A DNA stretch of 64,000 nucleotides from contig NZ_CP078143.1 in assembly GCF_019891395.1 (NCBI RefSeq), positions 3,299,001-3,363,000 on the forward strand. The letters run 5' to 3'. The DNA is from Nitratireductor kimnyeongensis. GTDB lineage: Bacteria > Pseudomonadota > Alphaproteobacteria > Rhizobiales > Rhizobiaceae. This document shows positions 22,332-32,174 of the stretch, in pieces (position 1 is the stretch's first letter; the number at the start of each line of letters is the position of its first letter). The notes beneath the pieces were generated by a model. That model saw nothing but the letters and a program-made list of their open reading frames with translations, did no database searches and had not been told where the DNA came from. Position numbers and translations under genes: made by a program.

Positions 22332-23375
22332 GTGAAGGTCGATTTCGGTGGCGCTGGAGATATCCTGTTCGAACAGGTCGGGCGTGCCGGCATCGTGACC
22401 CTTTCCCGGCCTGCATCGTTGAACGCGATCAATCATGGCATGGTCAGCGCGCTTGCGCGGGCGCTTTCGGCCTGGGAGGCCGACACGGCAATCGAACGTG
22501 TGATCATTCGCGGGGAGGGACGCGCCTTTTCGGCGGGGGGAGACATTCTGGATGTCTACCGTGCCGGGCTCGAAGGAGAGGCCAGCCCGGACTTCTTTGC
22601 GGACGAGTACCGGCTCAACGCCGCGATAGCTCGATTTCCAAAACCCTATATCGCGTTGATCGACGGTATCGTCATGGGCGGAGGTGTCGGCGTCTCTTTC
22701 CATGGCTCCCATCGTGTGATGACCGAAAATGCGGTTTTCGCAATGCCTGAAGTGGGAATCGGTTTCTTCCCCGATGTTGGGGGCAGTCACCTCCTGTCGC
22801 GCTTGCCCGGTGAACTGGGCATGTACCTCGCCCTGACCGGCAACCGCATTCGTCGTGGCGATGCCTGCGCGGCGGGGCTGGCAACGCACTCGGTCGATGC
22901 CGGGAATCTTTCAGCACTCACCGAAGCATTGTGTGAAACAGACAATGTTGACGGGACACTCTCTTTGTTTGCTGTCGCACCAGAGCCGGAACTGAACGAG
23001 GGGATCAGACATGCGATTGCGCGCCATTTTTCTTTCGAAAGCCTGACCGAAATCCTGGATTCGCTGTCCGGCGATCAGGACGACTGGGCGCATCAGACCC
23101 TGGCGACGATTGAAAAGCGCTCCCCCACCAGCCTTTGTGTCGCGTTCCGCCAGGTGCGGGCAGGCGCCATGCTGGAAATGGATGAGTGCATGACCATGGA
23201 ATTTCGAATCCTCAACCGGATGCTTGCCGGGCATGATTTCTACGAGGGCATCCGCGCGGTGTTGGTGGAAAAGGGCAGCACCCCGCGCTGGCAACCGGAA
23301 ACACTGGGCGAGATCAGCGAAGAATACATCAACTCATACTTCGCGCCATTGCCCGAAGGGGAGTTGAAGTTGTGA
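22332..23375 (+). CDS. 3-hydroxyisobutyryl-CoA hydrolase-like (crotonase superfamily)
   Basis: A 348-residue crotonase-fold protein. The oxyanion-hole region SAGGDILDVYRAG and the segment MPEVGIGFFPDVGGSHLLSR match the HIBCH group, which releases 3-hydroxyisobutyrate from its CoA ester in valine degradation; true enoyl-CoA hydratases are about 90 residues shorter. The C-terminal HIBCH domain is present (SPTSLCVAFRQVRAG, MEFRILNRMLAGHDFYEGIRA). The GTG at 22332 is preceded by TTGGGGG and preferred over a TTG 30 bases further out. Its last four bases overlap the GTG of the next gene, so the two are translationally coupled. Confidence 0.85.
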   Translation: MKVDFGGAGDILFEQVGRAGIVTLSRPASLNAINHGMVSALARALSAWEADTAIERVIIRGEGRAFSAGGDILDVYRAGLEGEASPDFFADEYRLNAAIARFPKPYIALIDGIVMGGGVGVSFHGSHRVMTENAVFAMPEVGIGFFPDVGGSHLLSRLPGELGMYLALTGNRIRRGDACAAGLATHSVDAGNLSALTEALCETDNVDGTLSLFAVAPEPELNEGIRHAIARHFSFESLTEILDSLSGDQDDWAHQTLATIEKRSPTSLCVAFRQVRAGAMLEMDECMTMEFRILNRMLAGHDFYEGIRAVLVEKGSTPRWQPETLGEISEEYINSYFAPLPEGELKL

Positions 23376-23797
23376 ACGGCGAGACCCTATCGGGCCTGAC
23401 GTCCTCGCGCCCGTCGCAACTCGACGGCGTCTATTCCGGGTTCCATCGAGCGATCGCGCTGGCCTGCCTGACCATGGGGCTGTTTTATTGGGTCCGGCTT
23501 TTGGGGTTTTATCCAGGGCTGATGTGGCGCTTTGATCTGATGCCGGTCCATTGGCAGGTCGCCAGTGTCATTCTCGCCGTTATCTACCCCTTTGCTTCGG
23601 TCGGTCTCTGGCTAATCGCTCCTTGGGGCGCCGTCATCTGGTTTCTGTGTGCAGCCGCAGAGGTGGTGATGTATGGCGCGATGCCGGATCTCTTCGGAGA
23701 TAACTATCCGCTGATCGGCTTTCACCTCATGGTGGCCGTCAGCTACGGCGCTCTGCGTTTTGCCCGTTATCGAAGCAAACGCAGAGCCATGCACTAG
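23372..23797 (+). CDS. Small polytopic membrane protein (DUF6163-like)
   Basis: A 141-residue protein with four hydrophobic segments (AIALACLTMGLFYWVRLLGF, VASVILAVIYPFASVGLWLI, AVIWFLCAAAEVVMYG, LIGFHLMVAVSYGALRF) and a basic tail. It resembles a rhizobial membrane family of unknown function; the DUF6163 label is from memory and not certain. It starts on GTG, overlapping the TGA of the hydrolase gene by four bases (GTGA). The coupling suggests coordinated synthesis, but nothing ties it to valine metabolism. No function assigned. Confidence 0.8.
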   Translation: MNGETLSGLTSSRPSQLDGVYSGFHRAIALACLTMGLFYWVRLLGFYPGLMWRFDLMPVHWQVASVILAVIYPFASVGLWLIAPWGAVIWFLCAAAEVVMYGAMPDLFGDNYPLIGFHLMVAVSYGALRFARYRSKRRAMH

Positions 23798-24011
23798 CGC
23801 CCGACGTGCTGGCCGCCGCCATCGTTTCTCTCAAGCTTTCATTGAATGCTCGCAGCCCGATTTACCGGCTGTTAGCTGTATTTGCAGGGTCGACTTTTGT
23901 AAGGCGTTGTTAAGGCTAGTGTTTAAGTCGAATTTTAGAAGCATTCGATAGGGTCAGGCCAAGGTGAGACAAAAAACAAAAATCACCGGCGTCAAACGAG
24001 AGGCTTTAGTT

Positions 24012-24527
24012 ATGAATACTTCGCGACCCGCGGCGAAACCTGCCGCTACGAATGAAGAACGCAAAGATGCACTGCGTTCTCTTTATCTTGAATCTCTCCA
24101 GCTCGTGGAGCGACTGCACCGCCGTCTGCTCGACGTGATCAAGGACGAGTTCGAGCGCAACGGACGCAGCGATATCAACGCCATCCAGGCATTGCTGCTG
24201 TTCAACATTGGTGACACGGAACTGACGGCCGGCGAGCTGCGCTCACGTGGCTACTATCTCGGCTCCAACGTGTCCTACAACCTCAAGAAACTGGTTGATC
24301 TCGGCTTTGTCAACCACCAGCGCTCGCGTGTCGACCGTCGTTCGGTACGCATCAGCCTGACGCCCAAGGGCGTACAGATCGCAAAGGTGGTCGAGGGGCT
24401 CTACAATCGCCATATCGGCTCCATCGAGCAGGTGGGTGGTATCAGTCCTGACGAGTTCAGCCAGATGAATCGCGCCCTGCAGCGGCTGGATCGCTTCTGG
24501 AACGACTCGATCGCATATCGCATGTAG
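24012..24527 (+). CDS. ldtR: MarR-family regulator, LdtR-type
   Basis: A 171-residue winged-helix regulator of the MarR family. The recognition helix and wing are visible in LTAGELRSRGYYLGSNVSYN and RVDRRSVRISLTPKG. The adjacent downstream gene encodes an L,D-transpeptidase, the same arrangement as LdtR and its target ldtP described in Liberibacter and Sinorhizobium; the name rests on that context. The ATG at 24012 has GAGAGG eight bases upstream; an upstream GTG (23964) is also in frame. By analogy it would control its own promoter and that of the transpeptidase. Confidence 0.85.
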   Translation: MNTSRPAAKPAATNEERKDALRSLYLESLQLVERLHRRLLDVIKDEFERNGRSDINAIQALLLFNIGDTELTAGELRSRGYYLGSNVSYNLKKLVDLGFVNHQRSRVDRRSVRISLTPKGVQIAKVVEGLYNRHIGSIEQVGGISPDEFSQMNRALQRLDRFWNDSIAYRM

Positions 24528-24568
24528 TCTCATCTTGATCACCTGGCTGCGCGCCGGTGTGCAGCCAA

Positions 24569-24600
24569 TGAAGGCCGGCGTGGCGGGACGCCGGCCTTCA
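24569..24600 (+). terminator. Hairpin after ldtR
   Basis: Perfect 13-base-pair GC-rich inverted repeat (24569-24581 against 24588-24600) with a 6-base loop. The following sequence is only weakly T-rich (CGTGTTTGTTAT), so termination may be partial or the hairpin may only stabilise the 3' end. Confidence 0.65.
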
Positions 24601-24622
24601 CGTGTTTGTTATCGCGCTCAAA

Positions 24623-24637
24623 GTGACGTGCGGTCAC
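24623..24637. promoter_or_regulatory. Candidate operator upstream of the L,D-transpeptidase gene
   Basis: GTGAC-N5-GTCAC inverted repeat in the 268-base gap between ldtR and ldtP. Just right of it stands GTTAAGG (24638-24644), a heptamer that also occurs upstream of ldtR at 23909-23915. These are candidates for regulator binding by position only; I do not know the LdtR consensus well enough to match it. Confidence 0.3.
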
Positions 24638-24795
24638 GTTAAGGTCATAATCCGGTGGAATTGAGCCATCTGAAGACCGCGTGGCAGAAGTTGCGCCAAT
24701 TTTTGATCAGGGTTCGCGGAATCTTAACGCAGTTGCGGCATCTAAGGCTGCAGGACTGCATGCAGCACCTTTGAAGGGGCTGGACCCTAGAGAGC

Positions 24796-26061
24796 ATGGA
24801 TACGCGTATGAAGACGAACCGCCGCATGTTTTTAACCGGGGCCGGCGCGGCCGCTACGGCAGCGATGACCGGAGCCGCCAACGCTCAGGACCTGATCGAG
24901 GCAATCATCCGTTCGCCGCGGCGCGGCGCCTGGAGCGATCAGTTCGATGCCCGGGCCAGCAGCGGAGGCAAGGTGACGTCCAACCTTCCGATCTTCAGCC
25001 AGGAAACGGTTGCCCATCTCGAGCGTGCGATCATGGAATATTCCAACATCGTTTCGCAGGGTGGCTGGCCGCGTGTGCCCGATGACAAGAAACTGGAACT
25101 CGGCGTGGTCGACCCCAATGTGGAGATCCTTCGCCGCCGTCTCATGATTTCCGGCGATCTTTCCCAGCGGGCCGGGATTTCCCAGTCGTTCGATTCCTAC
25201 GTCGATGCGGCAGTGAAGCGCTTTCAGGCACGACACGGCCTGCCCGCGGATGGGGTAACCGGGCGACATACCTTTGCCGCTCTCAATGTTCCCGCTGCAA
25301 TTCGCCTTGGTCAGCTTGAAACGAACCTGGTTCGCCTGCGCTCCATGTCGGGCTTCCTCGGCAATCGCTACGTGGCGGTCAACATCCCGGCTGCCGAGAT
25401 CGAGGCCGTTGACAACGGACGCGTCGAATTGCGCCATACGGCGATCGTCGGCAAGGTCGACCGGCAGACACCGATCCTGAATTCCAAGATCAACGAGATC
25501 ATCATCAATCCCTATTGGAACGCGCCGGTGTCGATTGTCCGCAAGGACATCATTCCGCTGATGCGCAAAAATCCGAACTATCTGACCGACAACAATATCC
25601 GCCTGATTGCGCCTGACGGCAGCGAGGTGGACCCGTTGACTGTCGATTGGTCGACTGATGATGCGGCGAAATACCGGTTCCGCCAGGATCCGGGCCGGAT
25701 CAACGCCATGGCGTCGATCAAGATCAACTTCCCCAACCCTCATGCCGTCTACATGCATGATACGCCCCAGCAAGGTCTGTTCCGCGATCTGGATCGCTTC
25801 TATTCGTCGGGCTGCGTGCGTGTGCAGAACGTTCGCGACCTCGTCACCTGGCTCCTGCGCGAGACTGATGGCTGGGACCGCCGGCGCATCGAGCAGACGA
25901 TCCAGAACGATGAGGACGTGCGGGTCGCGCTCAACAATGCGGTTCCGGTCTATTTCACCTATATCTCCGCCTGGTCGACCGGCGATGGTGCAGTCCACCT
26001 GCGCGACGACATTTATGGTCGGGACGGTGCGAGCGAATTGCAGATTTCGACGGCGCTCTGA
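24796..26061 (+). CDS. ldtP: L,D-transpeptidase with peptidoglycan-binding domain
   Basis: A 421-residue exported enzyme that forms 3-3 cross-links in peptidoglycan or attaches proteins to it. The leader has a twin-arginine-like start (NRRMFLTGAGAAATAAM) and ends ANA-Q near residue 30, so Tat or Sec export is plausible. A peptidoglycan-binding domain spans about residues 130-165 (AVKRFQARHGLPADGVTG). The YkuD catalytic domain contains His321 and Cys340 (YMHDTPQQGLF ... SSGCVRVQN). An in-frame ATG at 24808 is an alternative start. Placement after an LdtR-type regulator matches the LdtP pair known from Liberibacter and Sinorhizobium. Confidence 0.92.
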   Translation: MDTRMKTNRRMFLTGAGAAATAAMTGAANAQDLIEAIIRSPRRGAWSDQFDARASSGGKVTSNLPIFSQETVAHLERAIMEYSNIVSQGGWPRVPDDKKLELGVVDPNVEILRRRLMISGDLSQRAGISQSFDSYVDAAVKRFQARHGLPADGVTGRHTFAALNVPAAIRLGQLETNLVRLRSMSGFLGNRYVAVNIPAAEIEAVDNGRVELRHTAIVGKVDRQTPILNSKINEIIINPYWNAPVSIVRKDIIPLMRKNPNYLTDNNIRLIAPDGSEVDPLTVDWSTDDAAKYRFRQDPGRINAMASIKINFPNPHAVYMHDTPQQGLFRDLDRFYSSGCVRVQNVRDLVTWLLRETDGWDRRRIEQTIQNDEDVRVALNNAVPVYFTYISAWSTGDGAVHLRDDIYGRDGASELQISTAL

Positions 26062-26087
26062 TCACCCAGCCCATGATGAATTGCCGC

Positions 26088-26113
26088 AGCCGCCCGGAAA
26101 CGGGCGGCTCTTT
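26088..26113 (+). terminator. Terminator after ldtP
   Basis: Nine-base-pair GC-rich stem (26088-26096 against 26101-26109) closed by a GAAA tetraloop and followed by CTTT, 26 bases after the ldtP stop. Confidence 0.75.
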
Positions 26114-26219
26114 CGATTCCGGGGTATAAATTTTCGCCGGCAGGCGTGGTGAGGCCGGGGGAAAAGTGCTAGATGCGCCACTTCCGCATTTGATCCATCA
26201 TCGAAGGGGACACACCGCC

Positions 26220-27536
26220 ATGGCAATTGCGACCGCCGCCGCTTCCAGCGAGACCGACGCATTCTTCACCCGGCCGCTCGAAGACGGCGACCAGGAAATC
26301 TTCTCCGCAATCCGAAAGGAACTTGGCCGCCAGCGTCACGAGATCGAGCTGATCGCCTCGGAAAACATCGTTTCGCGCGCCGTGATGGAAGCGCAGGGAA
26401 CGGTCCTGACCAACAAATATGCGGAAGGTTACCCGGGCAAGCGGTATTATGGCGGTTGCCAGTATGTCGACATCGTCGAGGAACTGGCCGTCGAGCGCGC
26501 CAAGAAGCTTTTCGGCTGCGAGTTCGCCAATGTGCAGCCCAATTCCGGTTCGCAGATGAACCAGGCCGTGTTTCTCGCGCTTCTTCAGCCGGGCGACAGT
26601 TTTATGGGGCTCGACCTGAATTCAGGCGGTCACCTGACCCATGGCTCACCGGTCAACATGTCCGGCAAGTGGTTCAACCCGATCTCCTACGGTGTGCGCA
26701 AGGACGATCACCTGCTCGACATGGACGAGGTCGAACGACTCGCCAAGGAACACAAGCCGAAGCTGATTCTGGCTGGCGGCACCGCCTATTCACGCGTCTG
26801 GGACTGGAAGCGTTTCCGCGAGATCGCCGACGAGATCGGCGCCTGGCTGATGGTCGACATGGCGCACATTGCCGGCCTCGTGGCCGGTGGCCAGCACCCG
26901 TCGCCGCTGCCGCACGCCCATGTGGTGACCACCACGACGCACAAATCTCTGCGCGGTCCGCGCGGCGGCATGATCCTGACGAATGATGAAGCATTGGCCA
27001 AAAAGTTCAATTCGGCCGTGTTCCCTGGCCTGCAGGGCGGTCCGCTCATGCATGTGATCGCCGCCAAGGCCGTGGCGCTGGGCGAGGCGCTCAAGCCAGA
27101 CTTCAAGACCTATGCGCGCAATGTGGTGGAAAACGCCCGTGCGCTGGCCGAAAGCCTAAAGGAGACCGGCCTCGACATCGTATCGGGCGGCACCGACAAT
27201 CATCTCATGCTCGTTGACCTGCGTCCCAAGAACGCCACCGGCAAACGCGCAGAGGCAGCTCTTGGCCGCGCCAACATCACCTGCAACAAGAACGGCATCC
27301 CGTTCGACCCCGAAAAGCCCTTCGTGACCTCCGGTATTCGCCTTGGCACGCCGGCCGGCACCACGCGTGGTTTCGGCACGGCCGAGTTCCGCGAAATCGG
27401 CCAGTTGATCGCCGAGGTGCTCGATGGTCTCAAGGTCGCCAATTCGGATGAAGGCAACGCCCAGGTCGAACAGGCTGTGAAGGACAAGGTGATCGCACTC
27501 ACCGAGCGCTTCCCGCTCTACCCCTATCTGGGGTAA
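26220..27536 (+). CDS. glyA: Serine hydroxymethyltransferase
   Basis: This 438-residue PLP enzyme interconverts serine and glycine while charging tetrahydrofolate with a one-carbon unit. Conserved parts: the [13 protein letters not shown] segment that shapes the active site, the [11 protein letters not shown] region, and the PLP lysine in [16 protein letters not shown]. The start ATG at 26220 follows GAAGGGGA and gives the expected short N-terminal arm (about 15 residues before [10 protein letters not shown]). nrdR follows 35 bases downstream; glyA-nrdR-ribD is a common order in Hyphomicrobiales, so co-transcription is likely. Confidence 0.97.
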   Translation: MAIATAAASSETDAFFTRPLEDGDQEIFSAIRKELGRQRHEIELIASENIVSRAVMEAQGTVLTNKYAEGYPGKRYYGGCQYVDIVEELAVERAKKLFGCEFANVQPNSGSQMNQAVFLALLQPGDSFMGLDLNSGGHLTHGSPVNMSGKWFNPISYGVRKDDHLLDMDEVERLAKEHKPKLILAGGTAYSRVWDWKRFREIADEIGAWLMVDMAHIAGLVAGGQHPSPLPHAHVVTTTTHKSLRGPRGGMILTNDEALAKKFNSAVFPGLQGGPLMHVIAAKAVALGEALKPDFKTYARNVVENARALAESLKETGLDIVSGGTDNHLMLVDLRPKNATGKRAEAALGRANITCNKNGIPFDPEKPFVTSGIRLGTPAGTTRGFGTAEFREIGQLIAEVLDGLKVANSDEGNAQVEQAVKDKVIALTERFPLYPYLG

Positions 27537-27571
27537 GCAGTCACGAACGGATTCGTGAACAAGGGCCCATC

Positions 27572-28030
27572 ATGCGCTGTCCCTACTGCCAGTCGGAAGA
27601 CACACAGGTAAAGGATTCCCGCCCCGCAGAAGACGGGGCGGCGATCCGGCGACGGCGCGCCTGTCCCGATTGCGGCGGGCGTTTCACAACATTCGAACGC
27701 ATTCAGCTGCGTGATCTGGTTGTGGTCAAGCGGTCGGGCCGCAAGGTGCCGTTTGACCGCGATAAGCTGATGCGCTCCTTCGACATCGCACTTCGAAAAC
27801 GCAATGTGGAGCCGGAGCGCGTGGAACGTGCGGTCACCGGCATCGTGCGTCAGCTCGAAAGCTCAGGCGAGACGGAAATTCCCTCCGACGATATCGGCCT
27901 GCTGGTCATCGATGCGCTGAAGGCGCTTGATGACGTGGCCTATGTGCGTTTTGCCTCGGTCTATCGCAATTTCCGCGAAGCCAAGGATTTTCAGGACGTG
28001 CTGGGCGAGCTCAAGGCCAAAGAGGACTGA
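27572..28030 (+). CDS. nrdR: Transcriptional repressor NrdR
   Basis: A 152-residue repressor of ribonucleotide reductase genes. The zinc ribbon has Cys3, Cys6, Cys31 and Cys34 (MRCPYC ... CPDC), followed by an ATP-cone domain that senses ATP/dATP ([20 protein letters not shown]). Length is typical. It starts 35 bases after glyA, and ribD begins two bases after its stop, so it is embedded in a glyA-nrdR-rib transcript. No NrdR box was found in this window; its targets lie elsewhere. Confidence 0.97.
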   Translation: MRCPYCQSEDTQVKDSRPAEDGAAIRRRRACPDCGGRFTTFERIQLRDLVVVKRSGRKVPFDRDKLMRSFDIALRKRNVEPERVERAVTGIVRQLESSGETEIPSDDIGLLVIDALKALDDVAYVRFASVYRNFREAKDFQDVLGELKAKED

Positions 28031-28032
28031 GG

Positions 28033-29136
28033 ATGAAGAGCGGGCCCGCCAGCGAGCTCGACCTGCGGTTGATGGCCGCTGCGATCCGGCTGTCGCGCCG
28101 CAATCTCGGTTTGACCGGCACCAATCCCTCCGTTGGAACGCTGATCGTGCGCGACGGGCGAATCGTGGGCACTGGTGTCACCGCCATTGGCGGGCGACCG
28201 CATGCAGAACCTCAGGCGCTGGCAGAAGCGGGCGAGGCAGCACGTGGGGCGACTGCCTATGTCACGCTTGAGCCCTGCGCGCATCACGGACGCACGCCGC
28301 CCTGTGCCAATGCGCTTGTTTCCGCCGGTATTGTCCGTGTGGTGGGGGCGGCGAGTGATCCCGATCCGCGTGTCAGCGGCAAAGGCTATGCCATTTTGCG
28401 CGAAGCTGGCATCGAGGTGGTCGAAGGCGTGCTGGCGGACCAGGCCGCAGACATGCTGCGTGGCTACCTCATTCGTTCTTTGAATAAACGCCCGGAAGTG
28501 ACTCTCAAACTTGCCTTATCCGCCGATGGCATGATCGGTCGGAGAGGCGAGGGGCAGGTCGCGATCACAGGTCCGGTGTCGCGCCGGCAGGTTCACATGA
28601 TGCGAGCGGAAAGCGACGCGATCCTTGTCGGCATCGGCACGGCGCTGGCAGACGACCCATCGCTGACCTGTCGGTTGCGAGGGCTTGAGCATCGCTCGCC
28701 GCTGCGTGTGGTGCTCGACCGGGGGACGAAGCTTCCGGTGCAGTCCGTTCTGGCTCAAACCGCCCGCGATGTACCGGTTCTGGTCACCGCGGCAGAAGAC
28801 TGTCAGCCGGAGCGGCGAAATAGATTGGCAGAAGCCGGTGTCGATTTCCTTGGTGTCGAACTCCATGACGGGAAGATCGCGCTGCCGGAATTTCTGGAAG
28901 ATCTGGCTGCCCGGGGCATCCTCACCCTCATGGTGGAGGGGGGAGCCTATACTGCCCGGATGTTCCTCGAGGAAGGGCTGGTCGACCGTCTTGCTCTCTT
29001 TGTTGGGCCATCGAAAATTGGCCCTGGAGGGATTGCCGCGCCTCTTGATCGCGACCATATCCCGGAAGGTTTTCGCCTGCTGCGCGAGGCGCGGTTTGGC
29101 GATGATGTTTTTCTGGAATACGTGAAAGGCGACTGA
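28033..29136 (+). CDS. ribD: Bifunctional riboflavin deaminase-reductase
   Basis: A 367-residue two-domain enzyme for the second and third steps of riboflavin synthesis from GTP. The N-terminal deaminase has the zinc site His57-x-Glu59 (GRPHAEPQAL) with Cys82 and Cys91 (PCAHHGRTPPC). The C-terminal reductase starts near residue 150 (RPEVTLKLALSADGMIG) and has the NADPH-binding segment LTLMVEGGAYTARMFLEEGL. Its TGA overlaps the ATG of ribE by one base. No FMN riboswitch precedes it because it sits directly after nrdR. Confidence 0.95.
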   Translation: MKSGPASELDLRLMAAAIRLSRRNLGLTGTNPSVGTLIVRDGRIVGTGVTAIGGRPHAEPQALAEAGEAARGATAYVTLEPCAHHGRTPPCANALVSAGIVRVVGAASDPDPRVSGKGYAILREAGIEVVEGVLADQAADMLRGYLIRSLNKRPEVTLKLALSADGMIGRRGEGQVAITGPVSRRQVHMMRAESDAILVGIGTALADDPSLTCRLRGLEHRSPLRVVLDRGTKLPVQSVLAQTARDVPVLVTAAEDCQPERRNRLAEAGVDFLGVELHDGKIALPEFLEDLAARGILTLMVEGGAYTARMFLEEGLVDRLALFVGPSKIGPGGIAAPLDRDHIPEGFRLLREARFGDDVFLEYVKGD

Positions 29137-29750
29137 TGTTCACCGGCATTGTCACTGACATAGGCGTGGTGCAGTCCGTCACCCCGCGCGACGAAGGGGT
29201 GCTGTTGCGCATCGAGACCAATTACGATCCCGCGACCATCGACATTGGTGCATCGATTGCCTGCGCTGGCGTGTGTCTTACCGTTGTGGCGCTGCCTGAA
29301 TCGGGCGCGAACACGCGCTGGTTCGAGGTTGAGGCGTGGGAAGAGGCGCTGCGGCTGACGACGGCTTCCAACTGGAAACCCGGTCAGCGCATCAATCTGG
29401 AGCGCGCGCTCAAGGTCGGCGACGAGCTGGGTGGACATATCGTCTCGGGGCATGTGGACGGAATGGCCGAGATTGTCGAGCGCAGGGATGAGGGCGAGGC
29501 GGTTCGCTTCGTGCTCGAGGCGCCGAAGGAACTGGCCAAATTCATCGCGCCGAAAGGCTCGGTGGCGCTGGACGGCACCTCCCTGACGGTCAATCGCGTC
29601 GAGGGGGCGCGTTTCGACGTTCTGCTCATTCATCATTCGCTGTCCGTCACCACCTGGGGGGAGCGAAAGGTGGGCGATCGGATCAATATTGAGGTCGATA
29701 CCATGGCGCGATACGCCGCACGGCTTGCGGATGCGGCCAAAGAGGCTTAA
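29136..29750 (+). CDS. ribE: Riboflavin synthase alpha subunit
   Basis: A 204-residue enzyme that dismutates two 6,7-dimethyl-8-ribityllumazines to riboflavin. Two lumazine-binding barrels are seen: the first starts [10 protein letters not shown] with [11 protein letters not shown]; the second has [15 protein letters not shown] and [14 protein letters not shown]. Length is typical. The ATG overlaps the ribD stop (TGATG). The same gene is called ribC in some rhizobial annotations. Confidence 0.95.
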   Translation: MFTGIVTDIGVVQSVTPRDEGVLLRIETNYDPATIDIGASIACAGVCLTVVALPESGANTRWFEVEAWEEALRLTTASNWKPGQRINLERALKVGDELGGHIVSGHVDGMAEIVERRDEGEAVRFVLEAPKELAKFIAPKGSVALDGTSLTVNRVEGARFDVLLIHHSLSVTTWGERKVGDRINIEVDTMARYAARLADAAKEA

Positions 29751-29794
29751 GGCAGCGCCTTCATTTGAGATTCAATGCCGTGTGGAGAATGTCC

Positions 29795-30262
29795 ATGGCC
29801 GATGCGCGCGCCTTCAGGTTGCTGATCGTCGAAGCCCGTTTTTACGACCATCTGGCCGATGGCCTTCTTGAAGGTGCAAAGGCAGCATTGGATGCCGCCG
29901 GTGCTGCCTATGATGTCGTGACCGTGCCAGGTGCGCTGGAAGTCCCGGCAGCAATCGCCTTTGCTGCTTCCGGCAATGGGGGCGGACTTTATCATGGCTA
30001 TGTGGCGCTGGGCTGCGTCATTCGTGGCGAAACCTATCACTTCGATGTGGTTGCGAATGAATCGAGCCGTGCGCTTATGGATCTGGCCGTTCAGAAGAAT
30101 CTCGCCATAGGCAATGGCATTTTGACCGTCGAGAACGAGGCGCAGGCGCTGGCTCGCATCGAGAAGAGCGAAGGCACCAGTGGCGAGAGCATGGGCAAGG
30201 GATATTTTGCCGCGGAAGCGGCACTGACGATGATTGCGCTCAAACAGCGCATGGGAGCTTGA
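29795..30262 (+). CDS. ribH: 6,7-dimethyl-8-ribityllumazine synthase
   Basis: A 155-residue lumazine synthase that supplies the substrate of riboflavin synthase and usually assembles into icosahedral or decameric shells. Conserved parts: [36 protein letters not shown] (active-site His and Arg) and [12 protein letters not shown]. The ATG at 29795 is preferred because GGAGA stands six bases before it; an ATG two codons earlier is in frame. nusB starts one base after its stop, as in many alphaproteobacteria. The ribA/ribB genes for the other early steps are not in the window. Confidence 0.95.
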   Translation: MADARAFRLLIVEARFYDHLADGLLEGAKAALDAAGAAYDVVTVPGALEVPAAIAFAASGNGGGLYHGYVALGCVIRGETYHFDVVANESSRALMDLAVQKNLAIGNGILTVENEAQALARIEKSEGTSGESMGKGYFAAEAALTMIALKQRMGA

Positions 30263-30263
30263 T

Positions 30264-30755
30264 GTGACCGAACCCACCGCAGACGGCTTTCGCCCGGCCA
30301 ACAAACGGGGTTCAGCCCGCCTTGCTGCCGTTCAGGCGCTCTACCAGATGGATGTTGCGGGCACAGGCCTGCTGGAAACCACGGCGGAGTACGAGCTCTT
30401 CCGCCTTGGCAAGGAAATCGACGGCGAACTCTATCGCGATGCCGACCCACAGTGGTTCCGCGCCATCCTGTCCGGCGTTGTGGAGGACCAGACGACGATC
30501 GATCCGGTCATCCGCAAGGCACTGACGGAAGACTGGCCGCTATCACGGCTTGATTCGACGCTGCGTGCCATCCTGCGCGCCGGCGTCTACGAGCTCACGC
30601 GGCGCAAGGATGTGCCGGTCGCCGTCATCGTTTCGGAATATGTGGACATCGCCAAGGCATTCTATACCGAAGACGAGCCGAAGCTCGTCAACGCCGTGCT
30701 CGACCGGGTTGCCCGGCGCAGCCGCAATGAGGGCCGGGGGAAAGATCCCGCATGA
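30264..30755 (+). CDS. nusB: Transcription antitermination factor NusB
   Basis: A 163-residue all-helical RNA-binding protein that, with NusE (S10), loads on boxA of rRNA operons to prevent early termination. Typical segments: [16 protein letters not shown] at the first helix and [34 protein letters not shown] (split here over two helices) toward the C-terminus. The start is GTG one base after ribH, with GGGAG upstream; an ATG overlapping it is out of frame. Its last four bases overlap the start of the next gene (ATGA). Confidence 0.94.
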   Translation: MTEPTADGFRPANKRGSARLAAVQALYQMDVAGTGLLETTAEYELFRLGKEIDGELYRDADPQWFRAILSGVVEDQTTIDPVIRKALTEDWPLSRLDSTLRAILRAGVYELTRRKDVPVAVIVSEYVDIAKAFYTEDEPKLVNAVLDRVARRSRNEGRGKDPA

Positions 30756-31969
30756 CCGGCACGCGCGATGATCTGTACCGCGAGGCAAAACGCACCGCGT
30801 TGATCCTTGCCTCGGCGCAGGCCATCGTCGGATCCGCCGCTCCGATCGCCATCTCGATGGGCGGTCTCGCCGGATTTTATCTGCTCGGCAGCGACAAGTC
30901 GCTTGCGACGGCACCTGTAACGGGCTTCAATGTCGGGATCGCGCTCGGCGCGCTTCCGGCCGCCGCCCTGATGCGCGCCGTTGGTCGGCGCAACGGCTTT
31001 ATGGCCGGCGGCCTGGTTACTGCGAGCGGTGGATTTGTCGCCGCGACAGCGTTGTTTCAGAGCAGTTTCTGGCTTTTTGCAATCGGCCTTCTGTTGGCGG
31101 GCATAGGCAACGCCTTTCTGCAGCAATACCGTTTCGCCGCCGCCGACAACGCGCCAGCCGATTTCAAGCCCCGTGCGATTTCATGGGTTCTCGGCGGTGG
31201 TATCTTCGCCGCGATCATCGGGCCGCAAACAGTTATCTACACACGGGATCTTTTTGCTCCGGTGCAGTTTGCCGGCGCGTTCGCAGCCCTCGTCGTGCTT
31301 GGTCTCCTGGGGGCTTGCATCCTGTCTTTCCTGCGCCTTCCGAAGGAGGCGCCGTCGACGGTTCTCGATGATCATGAACCGGCCAGGCCACTGCCGGAAA
31401 TCCTGTTGCAGCCCCGCTTCCTGGTCTCGCTTTTCTGCGGCATCGCTTCCTATGCGCTGATGAGTTTCGTCATGACGGGCGCGCCGCTTGCCATGGTTGG
31501 ATGCGGATTTACTCCTGACGAGGCCACGCTTGGCATTTCCTGGCACGTGATGGCGATGTTCGCGCCAAGCTTCATCACCGGACGGCTGATTGCGCGCTTC
31601 GGCAAGGAAGCCATTGTCTCAACCGGACTCTTGACGCTCATCGCCTGCGCCATCGTCGCACTGTCAGGCATCGAACTCTGGCAGTTCTGGACAGCGTTGA
31701 TTCTGCTTGGGATCGGTTGGAATTTCGGCTTCATCGGTGCCACCGCCATGGTGGCGGAGTGTTATCGTCCTTCCGAAAAGAACAGCGTTCAGGGCGTGCA
31801 TGACTTTCTGCTGTTTTCCACCACTGCCTTTGCCTCGCTGATGTCGGGCCAGATCTACAACGCCTTTGGCTGGAACATGCTTGCCTGGATCGTGATTCCC
31901 GTGGCCGGTTCGTGCCTTCTTGCGCTGGGTGTGATGGCGATCAGCCGGCGCAGACGTCAGCCGGCCTGA
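30752..31969 (+). CDS. MFS transporter
   Basis: A 405-residue carrier with about twelve membrane segments. The loop [17 protein letters not shown] is a motif-A-like element between segments 2 and 3; [14 protein letters not shown] is its counterpart in the second half. It overlaps nusB by four bases (ATGA), so it is translationally coupled to the rib-nusB transcript. A role in riboflavin or related metabolite transport is tempting from position but unsupported by any motif. Substrate unknown. Confidence 0.87.
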   Translation: MTGTRDDLYREAKRTALILASAQAIVGSAAPIAISMGGLAGFYLLGSDKSLATAPVTGFNVGIALGALPAAALMRAVGRRNGFMAGGLVTASGGFVAATALFQSSFWLFAIGLLLAGIGNAFLQQYRFAAADNAPADFKPRAISWVLGGGIFAAIIGPQTVIYTRDLFAPVQFAGAFAALVVLGLLGACILSFLRLPKEAPSTVLDDHEPARPLPEILLQPRFLVSLFCGIASYALMSFVMTGAPLAMVGCGFTPDEATLGISWHVMAMFAPSFITGRLIARFGKEAIVSTGLLTLIACAIVALSGIELWQFWTALILLGIGWNFGFIGATAMVAECYRPSEKNSVQGVHDFLLFSTTAFASLMSGQIYNAFGWNMLAWIVIPVAGSCLLALGVMAISRRRRQPA

Positions 31970-32174
31970 ACCGGCAACACCAGATGGCACAAGGCATGAG
32001 CGGCCGTTTCTGAACGGTCTGCGACAATTTATCCCAGCACAAGCTTGACGTTTCAACGAACCTTCGCCCAAGCTGCGCGCATTGGGCCGGGAGGGGCGTG
32101 AATGCCGCCGGCCTTTCCAGCGTGACCCGGGAGGGGGTTCCAGTCGCGGGTCGAAATCAAGGGATAGATTGGCA

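Noticed and set aside
27500..28040. FMN riboswitch ahead of the rib genes
   Set aside because: ribD starts two bases after nrdR, and no conserved RFN-element sequence was found there or before ribH.
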